A stretch of 64,000 bases of DNA from Vibrio lentus (GCF_002875945.1 NZ_MCZK01000036.1:1-64000); one strand, 5' to 3'; counted from the first letter of the stretch, positions 1-8,515 are shown. Program-made: numbers and translations. Notes: a model not told the origin generated them from the sequence alone.

Positions 1-19
1 GTAGGACATCGCCAGGCTT
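1..19 (+). rRNA. rrf: 3' end of 5S rRNA (truncated by window edge)
   Basis: The first bases, GTAGGACATCGCCAGGCTT, match the 3' tail of Vibrio 5S rRNA as I remember it; this tail pairs with the 5' TGCTTGGCGA end of the molecule. The rest of the gene, and presumably a 16S-23S-5S operon, lies upstream of the window. The exact 3' end is uncertain by 1-2 bases. An imperfect hairpin at about 28-52 (TTCAGTT...AACTGAA) sits between it and the tRNA. Confidence 0.82.
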
Positions 20-100
20 TATTTACGTTTTCAGTTTTAAATAACTGAAAGCAAAACTAAAGCAGCACACAAGTAAGACTGATTTTAGTAACAATTTGTT

Positions 101-191
101 GGAGGGATGGCTGAGTGGTCGAAAGCACCGGTCTTGAAAACCGGCAACCGTTAATAGCGGTTCTAGGGTTCAAATCCCTATCCCTCCACCA
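101..191 (+). tRNA. tRNA-Ser (anticodon TGA)
   Basis: A complete class II tRNA. The acceptor arm GGAGGGA (101-107) pairs with TCCCTCC (181-187), followed by discriminator A and an encoded CCA (189-191). The anticodon stem-loop ACCGG-TCTTGAAAA-CCGGC places TGA in the anticodon. The long variable arm (ACCGTTAATAGCGGT) is typical of serine tRNAs, and the T arm carries GGTTCAAAT. It follows the 5S rRNA by about 80 bp, so it may be a distal tRNA of the rRNA operon. Confidence 0.97.
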
Positions 192-200
192 CCATTGAAA

Positions 201-230
201 AGCCCGCTGAGAAATCAGCGGGCTTTTTTT
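201..230 (+). terminator. intrinsic terminator after tRNA-Ser
   Basis: A perfect 10-bp stem AGCCCGCTGA / TCAGCGGGCT with a GAAA tetraloop is followed by seven T residues. It starts 10 bases after the tRNA CCA and probably ends the rRNA/tRNA transcript. Confidence 0.95.
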
Positions 231-231
231 C

Positions 232-485
232 GTTTTACAGTTTTAAACTATTATATATTCTGCCAAATAGTGGACTTTTCGGTTGATTCACTCACAGATG
301 ATTTCAGAGCTTCCTAAATAACCTTATTAGGCTGTTTGCTAACAAGGTTACTAGGATGCCTTGAATCAAAAAATAGAGCTGATACTGGCTCACATAGTGC
401 TAAATAAGAGGTAATTTGATGTGAGGAGAAGGTTATTTACTAAGTGACTTTTTGGTATTCAGGATCTTCTGTACCAGTAGTCGAC
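232..485. other. intergenic, no gene seen
   Basis: AT-rich spacer between the tRNA terminator and the leftward transferase-like gene. AAATAACCTT (316-325) and AAGGTTATTT (429-438) form a 10-bp inverted repeat about 100 bp apart. A local AACCTT...AAGGTT hairpin also lies at about 320-350. I see no integrase, convincing att duplication of the tRNA end, or ORF with a good ribosome site. Confidence 0.5.
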
Positions 486-2021
486 TTAGTCGATTTTTCT
501 TATCTTAAACTCACTTGTTAACACTGAGTCGTACTCCTTTCCGATGTACTCGGTATTGAAGATACTTTTATGTAGCTCTGTCTGTTCCGAATCGATTCCT
601 GCCCATTGTGCAAATGTGTCTGAAAAGTCTCTCAAATTATATTTGACCGAATGTGTTTTTGTTTCTTGGGTATCGTCACTCATTGTTACAAACGGTACTT
701 CTACTGCCTGCCTTGAAAAGTGTGAGCCAGTACCGTGAATCAAATATGGGGGGGCATTTACAGACGTTAAACCATGGTCAGAAAAGTAGATGATTTTATA
801 CGTTTTGTCATACATCGCGAGTAGGTCTCTTACCTTCTCTAGAAAAGTTACTCCATACACCACTGATTTTGAGTAGCATTCTAGATATTTGTTATCTAGG
901 GTTTTTAGTGAAACCTCTTCATCAAATCTCTTACAAAAGTCATAGTGTGACCCCATGGTATGAATGAAAATGACTTTCGGCCTTTGAGTTTCTTCACGAA
1001 TTGCCTTGCTCACTTCTGGCAGTAGAATGTTATCTGGTTCTGCTTTCTCATAAGACGTATTCTTATAATATTGGTAATGTGCCCTACTCGCGATTGCGGA
1101 CACCTGCGTCTCGTATTGCCCAATCTTAGCTTGATTTGATATCCAATAAGTTTTCATTCCAGCATCATTAGCAAGATCTATCACATTCAAGTTTTTGTCA
1201 TGCCTGTTTACATCTAGGCTTTTCGATAATATTCGAGGGATTGAAAAATATGTAACAACAGACGGGGAAATAACACCATTGTATATTTCTGCTTCTTTTA
1301 TTTTACCTTTTTCTTCGTTATACGACGGGTAGTAACTTTTAATAACAGATTCACCAATATTTACGATATAAATATCCTTTGATGTTTTATTTGTATGAAC
1401 ATTTTCCCATTTTGAAAAAATTACTGATTTTCCCCCGTCAAGAAGAGATAGTTCATAATACAAAGATATAGGCTTAATAACTGTAATTAATCCTAAAAAA
1501 CTAAACCACACTTCATGATGGATTGTTTTTGAGTACTCTTCATTAATGTATGTCTTCTTTTTATTATCATACAAACTATAAAACTTGGTGACTAATATAC
1601 TGGAGAATAATATCAACATAATCAATGAAAATGATTTGCCAACTTTTCTTAAGGTTATGTTAAATGATAAGAAAACTAGAGTAGAAAATATAATTATCTT
1701 TACATATGTTATGAGGCTTATATTTTTTATATGTTCAAGTGCCTCACCTTGATTAGACTCTAAAATCGAACCTAAGACACCTAAATCTAAGTTGATCGAG
1801 TTTAACCTTAAGTAAAATTCAAAGGTCATTATTACCGTGAGAAGAAGAAATACAAACTTATTACCGACAAATGCTATTATAGTTGCTATAACTAACATGT
1901 TTAAACTTAATATTGACAGGGTAAACCACACATTATCATCAGCCCCAGTTCTCAACAGGTAAAATGTCATGATACTTAAAGGAATCAGAGTCTTAATATC
2001 AATGTTTTGTCTAGTTCTCAT
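486..2021 (-). CDS. membrane phosphoethanolamine transferase-like protein (sulfatase fold)
   Basis: A 511-residue protein with several hydrophobic segments in the first ~145 residues and a C-terminal alkaline-phosphatase/sulfatase domain. This is the architecture of EptA/CptA-type enzymes that move phosphoethanolamine from phosphatidylethanolamine to lipid A or core sugars. Visible motifs are IGES (222-225), the likely nucleophile Thr in SVVTYFS (about T257), HTMGSHYDF (354-362) and SDHG (414-417). These match the metal-binding and catalytic pattern of the family, but the substrate cannot be named. The start is doubtful: the 5' end overlaps the divergent gene by 53 bp, neither ATG (2021 or 1970) has a clear ribosome site, and the later one would remove most of the overlap. 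The gene is clearly more AT-rich than the genes after 2.9 kb, which suggests transfer. Confidence 0.75.
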   Translation of the reverse strand: MRTRQNIDIKTLIPLSIMTFYLLRTGADDNVWFTLSILSLNMLVIATIIAFVGNKFVFLLLTVIMTFEFYLRLNSINLDLGVLGSILESNQGEALEHIKNISLITYVKIIIFSTLVFLSFNITLRKVGKSFSLIMLILFSSILVTKFYSLYDNKKKTYINEEYSKTIHHEVWFSFLGLITVIKPISLYYELSLLDGGKSVIFSKWENVHTNKTSKDIYIVNIGESVIKSYYPSYNEEKGKIKEAEIYNGVISPSVVTYFSIPRILSKSLDVNRHDKNLNVIDLANDAGMKTYWISNQAKIGQYETQVSAIASRAHYQYYKNTSYEKAEPDNILLPEVSKAIREETQRPKVIFIHTMGSHYDFCKRFDEEVSLKTLDNKYLECYSKSVVYGVTFLEKVRDLLAMYDKTYKIIYFSDHGLTSVNAPPYLIHGTGSHFSRQAVEVPFVTMSDDTQETKTHSVKYNLRDFSDTFAQWAGIDSEQTELHKSIFNTEYIGKEYDSVLTSEFKIRKID

Positions 2022-2823
2022 ATGTTTTTGGGTAGCTTATGTTGTCGGCCCTTCGATGAGTGTAGTCATTGATGTGTGGAGAGGCAACGTAAAGGCATAC
2101 CCAAACGAACACAATAATATCCCTAGTATTATCGTTAATTCTGGTAATTTGATCGCACATGCCGGTGGAGGGATCAACGGTTTAAAATATACAAACTCGT
2201 TAGAAGCTATGGAGAAATCAATTGAACATGGTTTCAAGATGATAGAGTTAGATCTACTTATTTCATCGGATGGAAGGATCGTTGCTGTTCATGATTGGAA
2301 ATCTTTTCATGTAATGACAGACTCTAAGGCGAAATCTGCCATCACATATAATGAATTCGCTATAAAGAAAATTCACGGGGAATATACTACATTAAGTATT
2401 GAAGAAGTAACTCAAATTATCAACGAAAGTAATGTTTTTCTAGTTACGGATAAGATCCAAGACCTCGAACTGCTGTCACAGCATATTATAGATAAAGACA
2501 GAATCATTGTTGAAGTTTTTAATATAGATAAATACAACGAAGCAATAAGATTCGGTTTTAATAATGTTGCATTAAATATAAGTGTAGGCTCCCCATTTAT
2601 TATCGAATGGCTTTCTTTGAATGAAATTAAAGCAGTTACTTATAGAGGTGATAAACTAAATAATTATGGTTCAGAGTATGAAAATGCAATTAAAATAGGT
2701 AGTAAGGGAATATCTTCGCTCATATACTCTAAGGAAGACTTAGATTTGGCTAATATTCGAAGTTATGGATTGAAAAACTTTGCTTTATATGTCGATTTTG
2801 TTCTGCCATCAGATGAACTATAA
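1969..2823 (+). CDS. glycerophosphodiester phosphodiesterase-like protein, membrane-anchored
   Basis: A 284-residue protein with an N-terminal hydrophobic segment (residues 8-27) followed by a GDPD TIM-barrel signature. HAGGG (from H64) stands where classical GDPD has HRG, then YTNSLEA (74-80), IELDLLISSDGR (92-103) and VAVHDW (105-110). His64, Glu93, Asp95 and His108 are therefore the expected catalytic and metal residues. The HAGG/YTNSLEA variant is a recognised sub-branch often annotated as phosphodiesterase of unknown substrate. ATG 1969 has AGG nine bases upstream; the next ATG (2002) has poor spacing. It faces away from the phosphoethanolamine-transferase-like gene, so the pair may handle related headgroups or glycan decoration at the envelope (inference). 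AT-rich like its neighbour. Confidence 0.72.
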   Translation: MILKGIRVLISMFCLVLICFWVAYVVGPSMSVVIDVWRGNVKAYPNEHNNIPSIIVNSGNLIAHAGGGINGLKYTNSLEAMEKSIEHGFKMIELDLLISSDGRIVAVHDWKSFHVMTDSKAKSAITYNEFAIKKIHGEYTTLSIEEVTQIINESNVFLVTDKIQDLELLSQHIIDKDRIIVEVFNIDKYNEAIRFGFNNVALNISVGSPFIIEWLSLNEIKAVTYRGDKLNNYGSEYENAIKIGSKGISSLIYSKEDLDLANIRSYGLKNFALYVDFVLPSDEL

Positions 2824-2840
2824 AATTGTATCTTATCTAA

Positions 2841-2866
2841 AAAGCAGAGCGTTTATGCTCTGCTTT
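2841..2866. terminator. bidirectional intrinsic terminator
   Basis: Stem AAAGCAGAGC / GCTCTGCTTT with loop GTTTAT lies between two convergent genes, the GDPD-like gene (+) and the flavoprotein gene (-). A- and T-rich flanks allow use from both sides. Confidence 0.8.
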
Positions 2867-2907
2867 GGTGTTTAGCTAAATATTTTCGGAACTTGTGCGG
2901 TTTTGGT

Positions 2908-4230
2908 TTATTTAGCTACATTACCTGCCACGTTTAGAGCATCCCAAGTCCGTGAAAAAGGAGGGGCATAACAGAAGTCCATGTAACCTAGTTGTTGAGT
3001 CGTCATCTTCGCGGTGATAGCTACCGCTAGTGCGTTAATGCGGCCAACCGCTCCTTTCTTACCTACGATCTCACCACCTAGCAAAACCTTAGTTTCTGGG
3101 TGATAAACTAGTTTTACCTTGATGTCTTCTTGGCCTGGATAGTAATCGGTTTGGTTTTTATCTGAAATGGTCGATACTTTCACATCTAAGCTGTGTTCTT
3201 TCGCTAGAAGTTCATTTACGCCGGTACACGCTAGTTCGTAATCGAGTACTTTCAAACAAGACGAACCTAAGAAGCCTGACATATAGGTATCTTTTCCTGC
3301 CAGCTTGTCCGCCATCATGCGTGCTTGCTTGTTGGCTGTGGTTGCTAGAGGGACATAAACAGGTTTGCCTAGTGCCATATGATGGACAACGGCACAGTCG
3401 CCGACGGCATGGATATAAGCATCTTCAGTAGCGCCATATTCATTCACAAGCAAAGCGCCGTTTGCTGCTTTTGGCAGTGCGAATGCTTCAGTATTTGGTT
3501 TGAAACCGAGTGACAGGATCACGACATCAGCTTCTACGTTGCCGTTATCAGTTTCAACGATGTAACCACCGTGCTCAGCGTCGCGAATCGCTGACACACT
3601 GCAACCTGTTTTTAGCTCTGCGCCTGATTCACGAATTGCACCTTCAACTACATCAATGATTTCAGGGCTGAACTGACGATTCATAATGTGCTGTTCACGT
3701 TCGATAATCGTCACGTGCTTATCTAAGCCATGTGCTGCATCAAAGACTTCAAGACCTATAAAGCCTGCACCGATGACACACACACGTCGTTTACTATCAT
3801 CTTTAAGCGCTTCTTTGACTGCTAAGCCATCTTCCATGCTTGTTAGTGTGTATACGTGTTCTGGATTGAATTCACCGAATGATGGAACGATCGGACGTGC
3901 GCCTGTCGCTATCACCAACATATCGTAATTGATAGTGCTCTCTACGTTTTGGTGACGCACAGTAATGTGTTTTTCAGTGCGGTCGAACGACACCATTTCT
4001 GTTTCTACACGAACATCTAAACCAGATTTAATCGCTTGTTCTGGCGTACGAGAAATCATTCGTTCTGTGTCATCAAACATGCCGCCTGCAAAGTAGGGTA
4101 GACCACATGCTCCAAAAGAGATGTAACTGCGCTTATCTAAAACGATGACTTCGTCTGATGGCTGATTACGTTTGTATTTTGCTGCGAAACTCATACCAGC
4201 GGCGCTACCGCCTATAACAACAACTTTCAT
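2908..4230 (-). CDS. CoA-disulfide reductase / NADH oxidase-family flavoprotein
   Basis: A 440-residue pyridine nucleotide-disulfide oxidoreductase of the single-cysteine class. VVVIGGSAAGMS (3-14) is the FAD-binding loop, SFGACGLPYF (38-47) carries redox Cys42 as in CoA-disulfide reductases and NADH oxidases, and VCVIGAGFIGLEV is the NAD(P)H loop. The GDCA motif before the dimerisation domain is also present. No C-terminal rhodanese domain is fused. ATG 4230 has TAGG eight bases upstream. It is the last gene of a leftward operon behind a cystine carrier, which suggests that it reduces a low-molecular-weight or CoA disulfide arising from imported cystine. That substrate is inference; an H2O2- or water-forming NADH oxidase role is the alternative. 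Confidence 0.8.
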   Translation of the reverse strand: MKVVVIGGSAAGMSFAAKYKRNQPSDEVIVLDKRSYISFGACGLPYFAGGMFDDTERMISRTPEQAIKSGLDVRVETEMVSFDRTEKHITVRHQNVESTINYDMLVIATGARPIVPSFGEFNPEHVYTLTSMEDGLAVKEALKDDSKRRVCVIGAGFIGLEVFDAAHGLDKHVTIIEREQHIMNRQFSPEIIDVVEGAIRESGAELKTGCSVSAIRDAEHGGYIVETDNGNVEADVVILSLGFKPNTEAFALPKAANGALLVNEYGATEDAYIHAVGDCAVVHHMALGKPVYVPLATTANKQARMMADKLAGKDTYMSGFLGSSCLKVLDYELACTGVNELLAKEHSLDVKVSTISDKNQTDYYPGQEDIKVKLVYHPETKVLLGGEIVGKKGAVGRINALAVAITAKMTTQQLGYMDFCYAPPFSRTWDALNVAGNVAK

Positions 4231-4267
4231 ATTTACTACCTAAATAACCTGAACTCAGGAAAAACAG

Positions 4268-4292
4268 AAGAGCACTCAAGTGGAGTGCTCTT
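4268..4292 (-). terminator. hairpin between tcyP and the flavoprotein gene (partial terminator)
   Basis: A perfect 9-bp stem AAGAGCACT / AGTGCTCTT is followed on the minus strand by CTGTTTTT. It lies inside the operon, so it may lower expression of the last gene rather than stop it. Confidence 0.6.
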
Positions 4293-4307
4293 AATTAAGT
4301 TTGAGAA

Positions 4308-5714
4308 TTATACTGCTGCTTCTTTTGATACAGTCGCTGTAACGTCAGCGTCGTATTGTTCTGTGTTTAGCGAGCCGTTTTTCTTAGCCGTTAGTACACC
4401 AGACAACATTGAGCCTGAGATGTTTAGTGCGGTACGTGCCATATCAATCAGTGCTTCAATAGACACTAGAATCGCAACCACTGTGATATCTAGGCCCATG
4501 ATGGTTAGTACGGCTACTGCTGCGAATGTTGCACCGCCACCAACACCTGCGATACCGAATGAAGCAATCGCAATAACTGCAATCAGCTGTAGGATGAAGC
4601 TTAAGTCTACAGGCATACCCATAACTTGCGCCGCCATGATAGCGAGCATTGCTGGGTAAATACCTGCACAGCCGTTTTGACCGATACTGGTACCGAATGT
4701 CGCTGACATGTTTGCTGTTTCTTCGTCTACACCTAGACGTTGAGTTTGTGTTTCAACGTTTAGTGGGATAGCTGCCATGCTTGAGCGAGAACCGAAGCCG
4801 AACACCAACACTGGCCAGATTTTCTTCATGAACTTAGCAGGAGACAGGCCGAACATAGACACCATCACGAAGTGGATGCCGAACATCACGCCAATTGCTA
4901 CGTAGCTTGCTAGAAGGAAGCGACCCATTTCAGCTAGTGCGAATAGGTCATTCGTCATCATGAACGTGGTCATCAGAGCGAATACACCGTAAGGCGTTAG
5001 CTTCAGGATTTCACGAACCATTGAAAGTACCACTTCTTTTGCAGAGTTGATGAAATCAACGAAGTTTTGCACTTTCTCTGGCTTACGGTTTTTCACTTGA
5101 AGGATACAGAAGCCTAGGAACATGCCGAACAGTACAGTCGATAGCGTAGAAGTACGTTGAGAGCCGGTTAGCATGTCGAAGATGTTGGTTGGAATGATAG
5201 ATAAAGCCATACCAGACAGGCCACTGCTCGCCATTGCATCTTGTGTTGCTACCAGTGAATCACCACGAGCTTCAATCGCACTGTTTGTGCCAATTGTGCT
5301 TACTAGTGCGTTCGCATCGATACCAAATAGGTAAATACTTGCGATACCAACGGCTGCTGATATTGCACAAGTGAAAAGTAGAATACCGATGATTTTTGGT
5401 GCGATACGAGATAACGCGCCACCGCCTTCAACGTTCATGATCGAAGAGATCATCGCCACGAATACGAGCGGGATAACGATCATTTGTAGAAGTTTGATGT
5501 AGCCTTTACCGAACACTGAAATCAGTTCAGCAAAGCCAGACGTCGCAACGTTACCGACACCGAAAACAAGTTGAATTGCGCCACCGAACAGTAAGCCAGC
5601 AGCAAGCGCACTGAGTACGCGGAAGTTAAAACTTTTCTTTTGCTTTTTGAAGTTCGACAGCAGTGCGTAGAACCCAAAGAACAGTATGCTTAATCCAATA
5701 AATGAAACGCTCAT
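4308..5714 (-). CDS. tcyP: L-cystine sodium symporter TcyP-like (DAACS family)
   Basis: A 468-residue inner-membrane protein with about eight hydrophobic spans and the dicarboxylate/amino acid:cation symporter pattern. The N-terminal region resembles TcyP/YdjN, and the substrate-binding core includes GFGSRSSMAAIPLNVE and ATFGTSIGQNGCAGIYPAM. ATG 5714 has AGGAG at six-base spacing. It lies 38 bp after ridA and 78 bp before the flavoprotein gene in one leftward operon. Cystine is the likely cargo because YdjN/TcyP proteins carry it; the exact substrate is not proven by sequence. Confidence 0.85.
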   Translation of the reverse strand: MSVSFIGLSILFFGFYALLSNFKKQKKSFNFRVLSALAAGLLFGGAIQLVFGVGNVATSGFAELISVFGKGYIKLLQMIVIPLVFVAMISSIMNVEGGGALSRIAPKIIGILLFTCAISAAVGIASIYLFGIDANALVSTIGTNSAIEARGDSLVATQDAMASSGLSGMALSIIPTNIFDMLTGSQRTSTLSTVLFGMFLGFCILQVKNRKPEKVQNFVDFINSAKEVVLSMVREILKLTPYGVFALMTTFMMTNDLFALAEMGRFLLASYVAIGVMFGIHFVMVSMFGLSPAKFMKKIWPVLVFGFGSRSSMAAIPLNVETQTQRLGVDEETANMSATFGTSIGQNGCAGIYPAMLAIMAAQVMGMPVDLSFILQLIAVIAIASFGIAGVGGGATFAAVAVLTIMGLDITVVAILVSIEALIDMARTALNISGSMLSGVLTAKKNGSLNTEQYDADVTATVSKEAAV

Positions 5715-5751
5715 GAGAATCTCCTATGATACCCATTAATAACTAAGTCGG

Positions 5752-6135
5752 TTATTTCTTGTATGCGATGGCTTCAACTTCAACCAATGCGTCTTTTGGT
5801 AATCTAGAGGCTTCAACACAAGAGCGAGCAGGTGCGTTCTCTGTACCAAACACTTCTGTATACACTTCGTTAAATGCTACGAAGTTCTCCATGTCTGATA
5901 GGAAGCAGGTTGTCTTAAGCACTGTGTCCAGTCCCGCATTACTCGCTTCTAATACAGCTTTTAAGTTTTCTAGAGACTGACGAGCCTGCTCTTTAATACC
6001 GCCCTCAACAAACTGCATGGTTTCTGGAACGAGAGGTAATTGACCTGATGTATAAACCATGTCGCCGTAAGACGTACCTTGTGAGTAGGGACCGATAGCT
6101 GCAGGTGCTTGTTCAGTGGCAATGATCTGTTTCAC
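5752..6135 (-). CDS. ridA: RidA-family enamine/imine deaminase
   Basis: A 127-residue protein of standard RidA (YjgF/UK114) length. It has AIGPYSQG near the N-terminus, TSGQLPLVPET, and the C-terminal PARSCVEASRLPKDALVEVEA containing the Arg used to hold the substrate carboxylate. RidA hydrolyses reactive 2-aminoacrylate released when PLP enzymes break down serine or cysteine. The start is GTG at 6135 with AGGAG seven bases upstream. It is the second gene of the cystine operon, and its presence beside a cystine carrier suggests protection from aminoacrylate made by cysteine or cystine breakdown (inference). Confidence 0.93.
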   Translation of the reverse strand: MKQIIATEQAPAAIGPYSQGTSYGDMVYTSGQLPLVPETMQFVEGGIKEQARQSLENLKAVLEASNAGLDTVLKTTCFLSDMENFVAFNEVYTEVFGTENAPARSCVEASRLPKDALVEVEAIAYKK

Positions 6136-6159
6136 GATGTAACTCCTAAATTATTGGTT

Positions 6160-6825
6160 TTATTCTGATTTAAATTCACGGATAAACTTGTAAACCGCCT
6201 GACGGCTGATCCCAAGTTGCTCTGATACTTGTGTAGTCGTCTCTTTTAGCTCAAATACTCCGTTATCAAATAAGCAACGGATGATGGCTTTATTGCGACC
6301 TTTAGAAGAAACCGACTCGTCTTGATCAACCTCTTTAATGGCTGAACTCAATGCTTGTTGAATCACGTCGTTCGCATTGTTACTGAATGTCTCGCTGACA
6401 ATGGTTTGCGGCACATTGCACTGCGGCATCAGCGTCTTGACGATTTCTGGGAATGGGAATGATAAGTTCATGTTGATGCACAACATGCCGATGGGCTTCT
6501 GTTGTGGGCCTGCCAGCACGCAGGTGGTCGATTTCAGTAGGGAACCATCTGCTGCATTGGTGAAATAGCTCTTAGGAGAAACTTCGCCAGTTTTCTCGAA
6601 TGTACTCCACATACGTAAACCTAAATCGGTGATAGGCGAGCCGATTTCACGACCAGTGTGATGACCATTGACGATCTTCACGACAGAGTTTTCTAAGCTT
6701 TCAAAGGAATGGATGACCACTTCACAATAGGGACCAATTAAATCAGCAATCGTCTCTGCTAATCGGAAGTAGTTGCGTAAACATTCTCTGTCTTCATCGG
6801 TGAATCGAACTTGTTTTACATTCAT
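6160..6825 (-). CDS. YheO/DauR-type PAS-HTH transcriptional regulator
   Basis: A 221-residue regulator with an N-terminal YheO-like PAS domain (CEVVIHSFESLENSVVKIVNG; GSPITDLGLRM) and a C-terminal helix-turn-helix ending in TTQVSEQLGISRQAVYKFI. Relatives include regulators of D-arginine and cysteine catabolism. It is first in a leftward operon, 24 bp before ridA, so it probably controls cystine uptake and the flavoprotein and may bind a cysteine-derived ligand through the PAS domain (inference). Upstream DNA carries four GTAAAC/GTTTAC hexamers that could be its sites. The ribosome site before ATG 6825 is weak. Confidence 0.82.
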   Translation of the reverse strand: MNVKQVRFTDEDRECLRNYFRLAETIADLIGPYCEVVIHSFESLENSVVKIVNGHHTGREIGSPITDLGLRMWSTFEKTGEVSPKSYFTNAADGSLLKSTTCVLAGPQQKPIGMLCINMNLSFPFPEIVKTLMPQCNVPQTIVSETFSNNANDVIQQALSSAIKEVDQDESVSSKGRNKAIIRCLFDNGVFELKETTTQVSEQLGISRQAVYKFIREFKSE

Positions 6826-7231
6826 GATTTCGGTTTACATTTTTGAACTCAATGACTGAAAACTACTCCTTTGGTGGTATTTCGGCAAGGTGCAGTAAAC
6901 TTCTGTAAACCGACAAAAAGCGTTCAAAACATCAACAAAAATGAAATTTTAGGTCTAAATCACGAGTGAAATTTGAACAAGATCACCAAAGATAGCCAAA
7001 ATAGGTTTAATTTCTTAAACCCTATCAAAGTTTACATATTTAAAACCAAAGGTTGCGTTTTTGAATACTTTAATGATCTAGAACAAGTTCCATATCCTTG
7101 GGAAACGAGCTTCGCTGACTCTTCATCTTAACGCCTTAAAATTGTCATGTTGTTTAGCTAAGTTGGCGAAGCAAGATTGCTTTTACTATAACTGTATTTA
7201 AATTATTCGAATTTTCTAGAAGTGTGGATTT
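6826..7231. promoter_or_regulatory. 406-bp divergent promoter region with repeated GTAAAC motifs
   Basis: No ORF is seen. Hexamer GTAAAC occurs at 6895-6900 and 6905-6910 (10-bp period, one helical turn), and as the inverse GTTTAC at 6833-6838 and 7030-7035. TGAAATTT is repeated at 6942-6949 and 6967-6974. These could be operators for the PAS-HTH regulator; assignment is inference. Confidence 0.4.
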
Positions 7232-8455
7232 ATGAACAAAGCGGTTTGGGGTTTAGCCCTCGGCCAGACATTGCTCTGGTGTTGTCTCTATTACATTTTT
7301 CCGGCGATGCTTCTGCATTGGGAGCAAGTGCACGACTGGAGTCGTTCTGAATTCATGTTGGGGCTAACTTTGGCAGTGGGTGTGTCTGCCATTGCGGCTT
7401 TGCCTGCTGGGCGCTTGATTGACAAAGGTTATGGCGCATTGATGATGACGGTTTCGGCAGTTATTGGTGGCGTGCTGTTGTTTATGATCAGCTTGGTAGA
7501 ACAACTGGCTTGGTTTTATGTGCTCTGGGGATTGATGGGAATCGCAATGGCGGGTTGCCTTTATGAACCTTGCTTCGCCTTTTTGATTCGAAACTTGAGG
7601 ACTAAAGCCAAACGCGCGATCACTATGATCACCTTAGTGGCAGGCTTTGCGAGTACTATCAGCTTTCCAACAGTTCACTACTTAGCTCAGCATTACGGCA
7701 CGGTGATGGCCTTACAGATTTTTGCTGGGGTTGTTCTGTTTGTCGCCGCGCCACTTCTGTTCATTAACACTAAATTGCTTGCTCGGTTTCATGTGCCCTC
7801 TAACAGTGAGGTTGGTTCTGAACCGCCTCCCAAAGTATCTGGATCTTCAACTACTTATTTAAGCTCTGCCTCTTACCTGTCTAATCCAATGTTCTGGTTA
7901 CTTGCTTTTGGTTTCTCGATGCTCGCATTAAATCATGGTGTGGTGTTAAACCATCTGTTGCCATTGTTGGATGAGCGTAATGTCCCTGATAACTTAGCAA
8001 TATTGGTGATCTCTTTGATAGGGCCAATGCAGGTGGCTGGGCGCGTGATGTGGTTGTTGGTTGATAAACACTGGTCGATCATGCGAATCACTGTCGCGTG
8101 CTTTCTGAGTATCTGTTGTGCGACCTTGTGTTTGATTCTGTCTGAGAATGTTCTGTATCTAGTGGTCGGTTTTGTGCTCTTACAGGGTTCCGCTTATGGA
8201 GTGATGAGTATAGTGAAGCCTCTTACGACTCGTGAGGTGATGGGGGAAGCTAACTTTGGCTCTTTAGCGGGAGCAATGGCGGTTCCTTATTTGTTGGCGT
8301 TTGCATTGTCACCATACTTTGGCGCGGTTATTTGGCAAATAGGCGGTTATCAATGGGTTCTGTGGAGTATCTTTGGTAGTGCAGTTGTTGGTTTTATCTC
8401 GATAGTCACTGTATCAAGGCTTCATCTCGCTCGAACTCAATCGTGTTTATCGTAG
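7232..8455 (+). CDS. MFS transporter, substrate unknown
   Basis: A 407-residue protein with about 12 hydrophobic spans. The loop after span 2 (PAGRLIDKGYG) fits the MFS motif A region, and WSRSEFMLGLTLAVG follows the first span, as in monocarboxylate/oxalate-type MFS carriers. ATG 7232 has a weak GTGGA ribosome site. It is divergent from the cystine operon and followed by its own terminator, so it is probably monocistronic. Substrate cannot be told; an amino acid, an organic acid or drug export are all possible. Confidence 0.78.
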   Translation: MNKAVWGLALGQTLLWCCLYYIFPAMLLHWEQVHDWSRSEFMLGLTLAVGVSAIAALPAGRLIDKGYGALMMTVSAVIGGVLLFMISLVEQLAWFYVLWGLMGIAMAGCLYEPCFAFLIRNLRTKAKRAITMITLVAGFASTISFPTVHYLAQHYGTVMALQIFAGVVLFVAAPLLFINTKLLARFHVPSNSEVGSEPPPKVSGSSTTYLSSASYLSNPMFWLLAFGFSMLALNHGVVLNHLLPLLDERNVPDNLAILVISLIGPMQVAGRVMWLLVDKHWSIMRITVACFLSICCATLCLILSENVLYLVVGFVLLQGSAYGVMSIVKPLTTREVMGEANFGSLAGAMAVPYLLAFALSPYFGAVIWQIGGYQWVLWSIFGSAVVGFISIVTVSRLHLARTQSCLS

Positions 8456-8515
8456 ACATAGATTGTGCTGAGGCGGTATTCACATCGCTTTGAAATTAAA
8501 CACTTAATCATTTTG

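Noticed and set aside
101..2823. Genomic island integrated at tRNA-Ser
   Set aside because: The AT-rich genes lie beside the tRNA, but I see no integrase and no repeat of the tRNA 3' end downstream, so integration is not shown.
1969..2823. Ordinary UgpQ paralogue
   Set aside because: It has a membrane segment and the HAGG/YTNSLEA variant motifs rather than the canonical HRG, so it is described separately from the UgpQ-type gene at 31518-32237.
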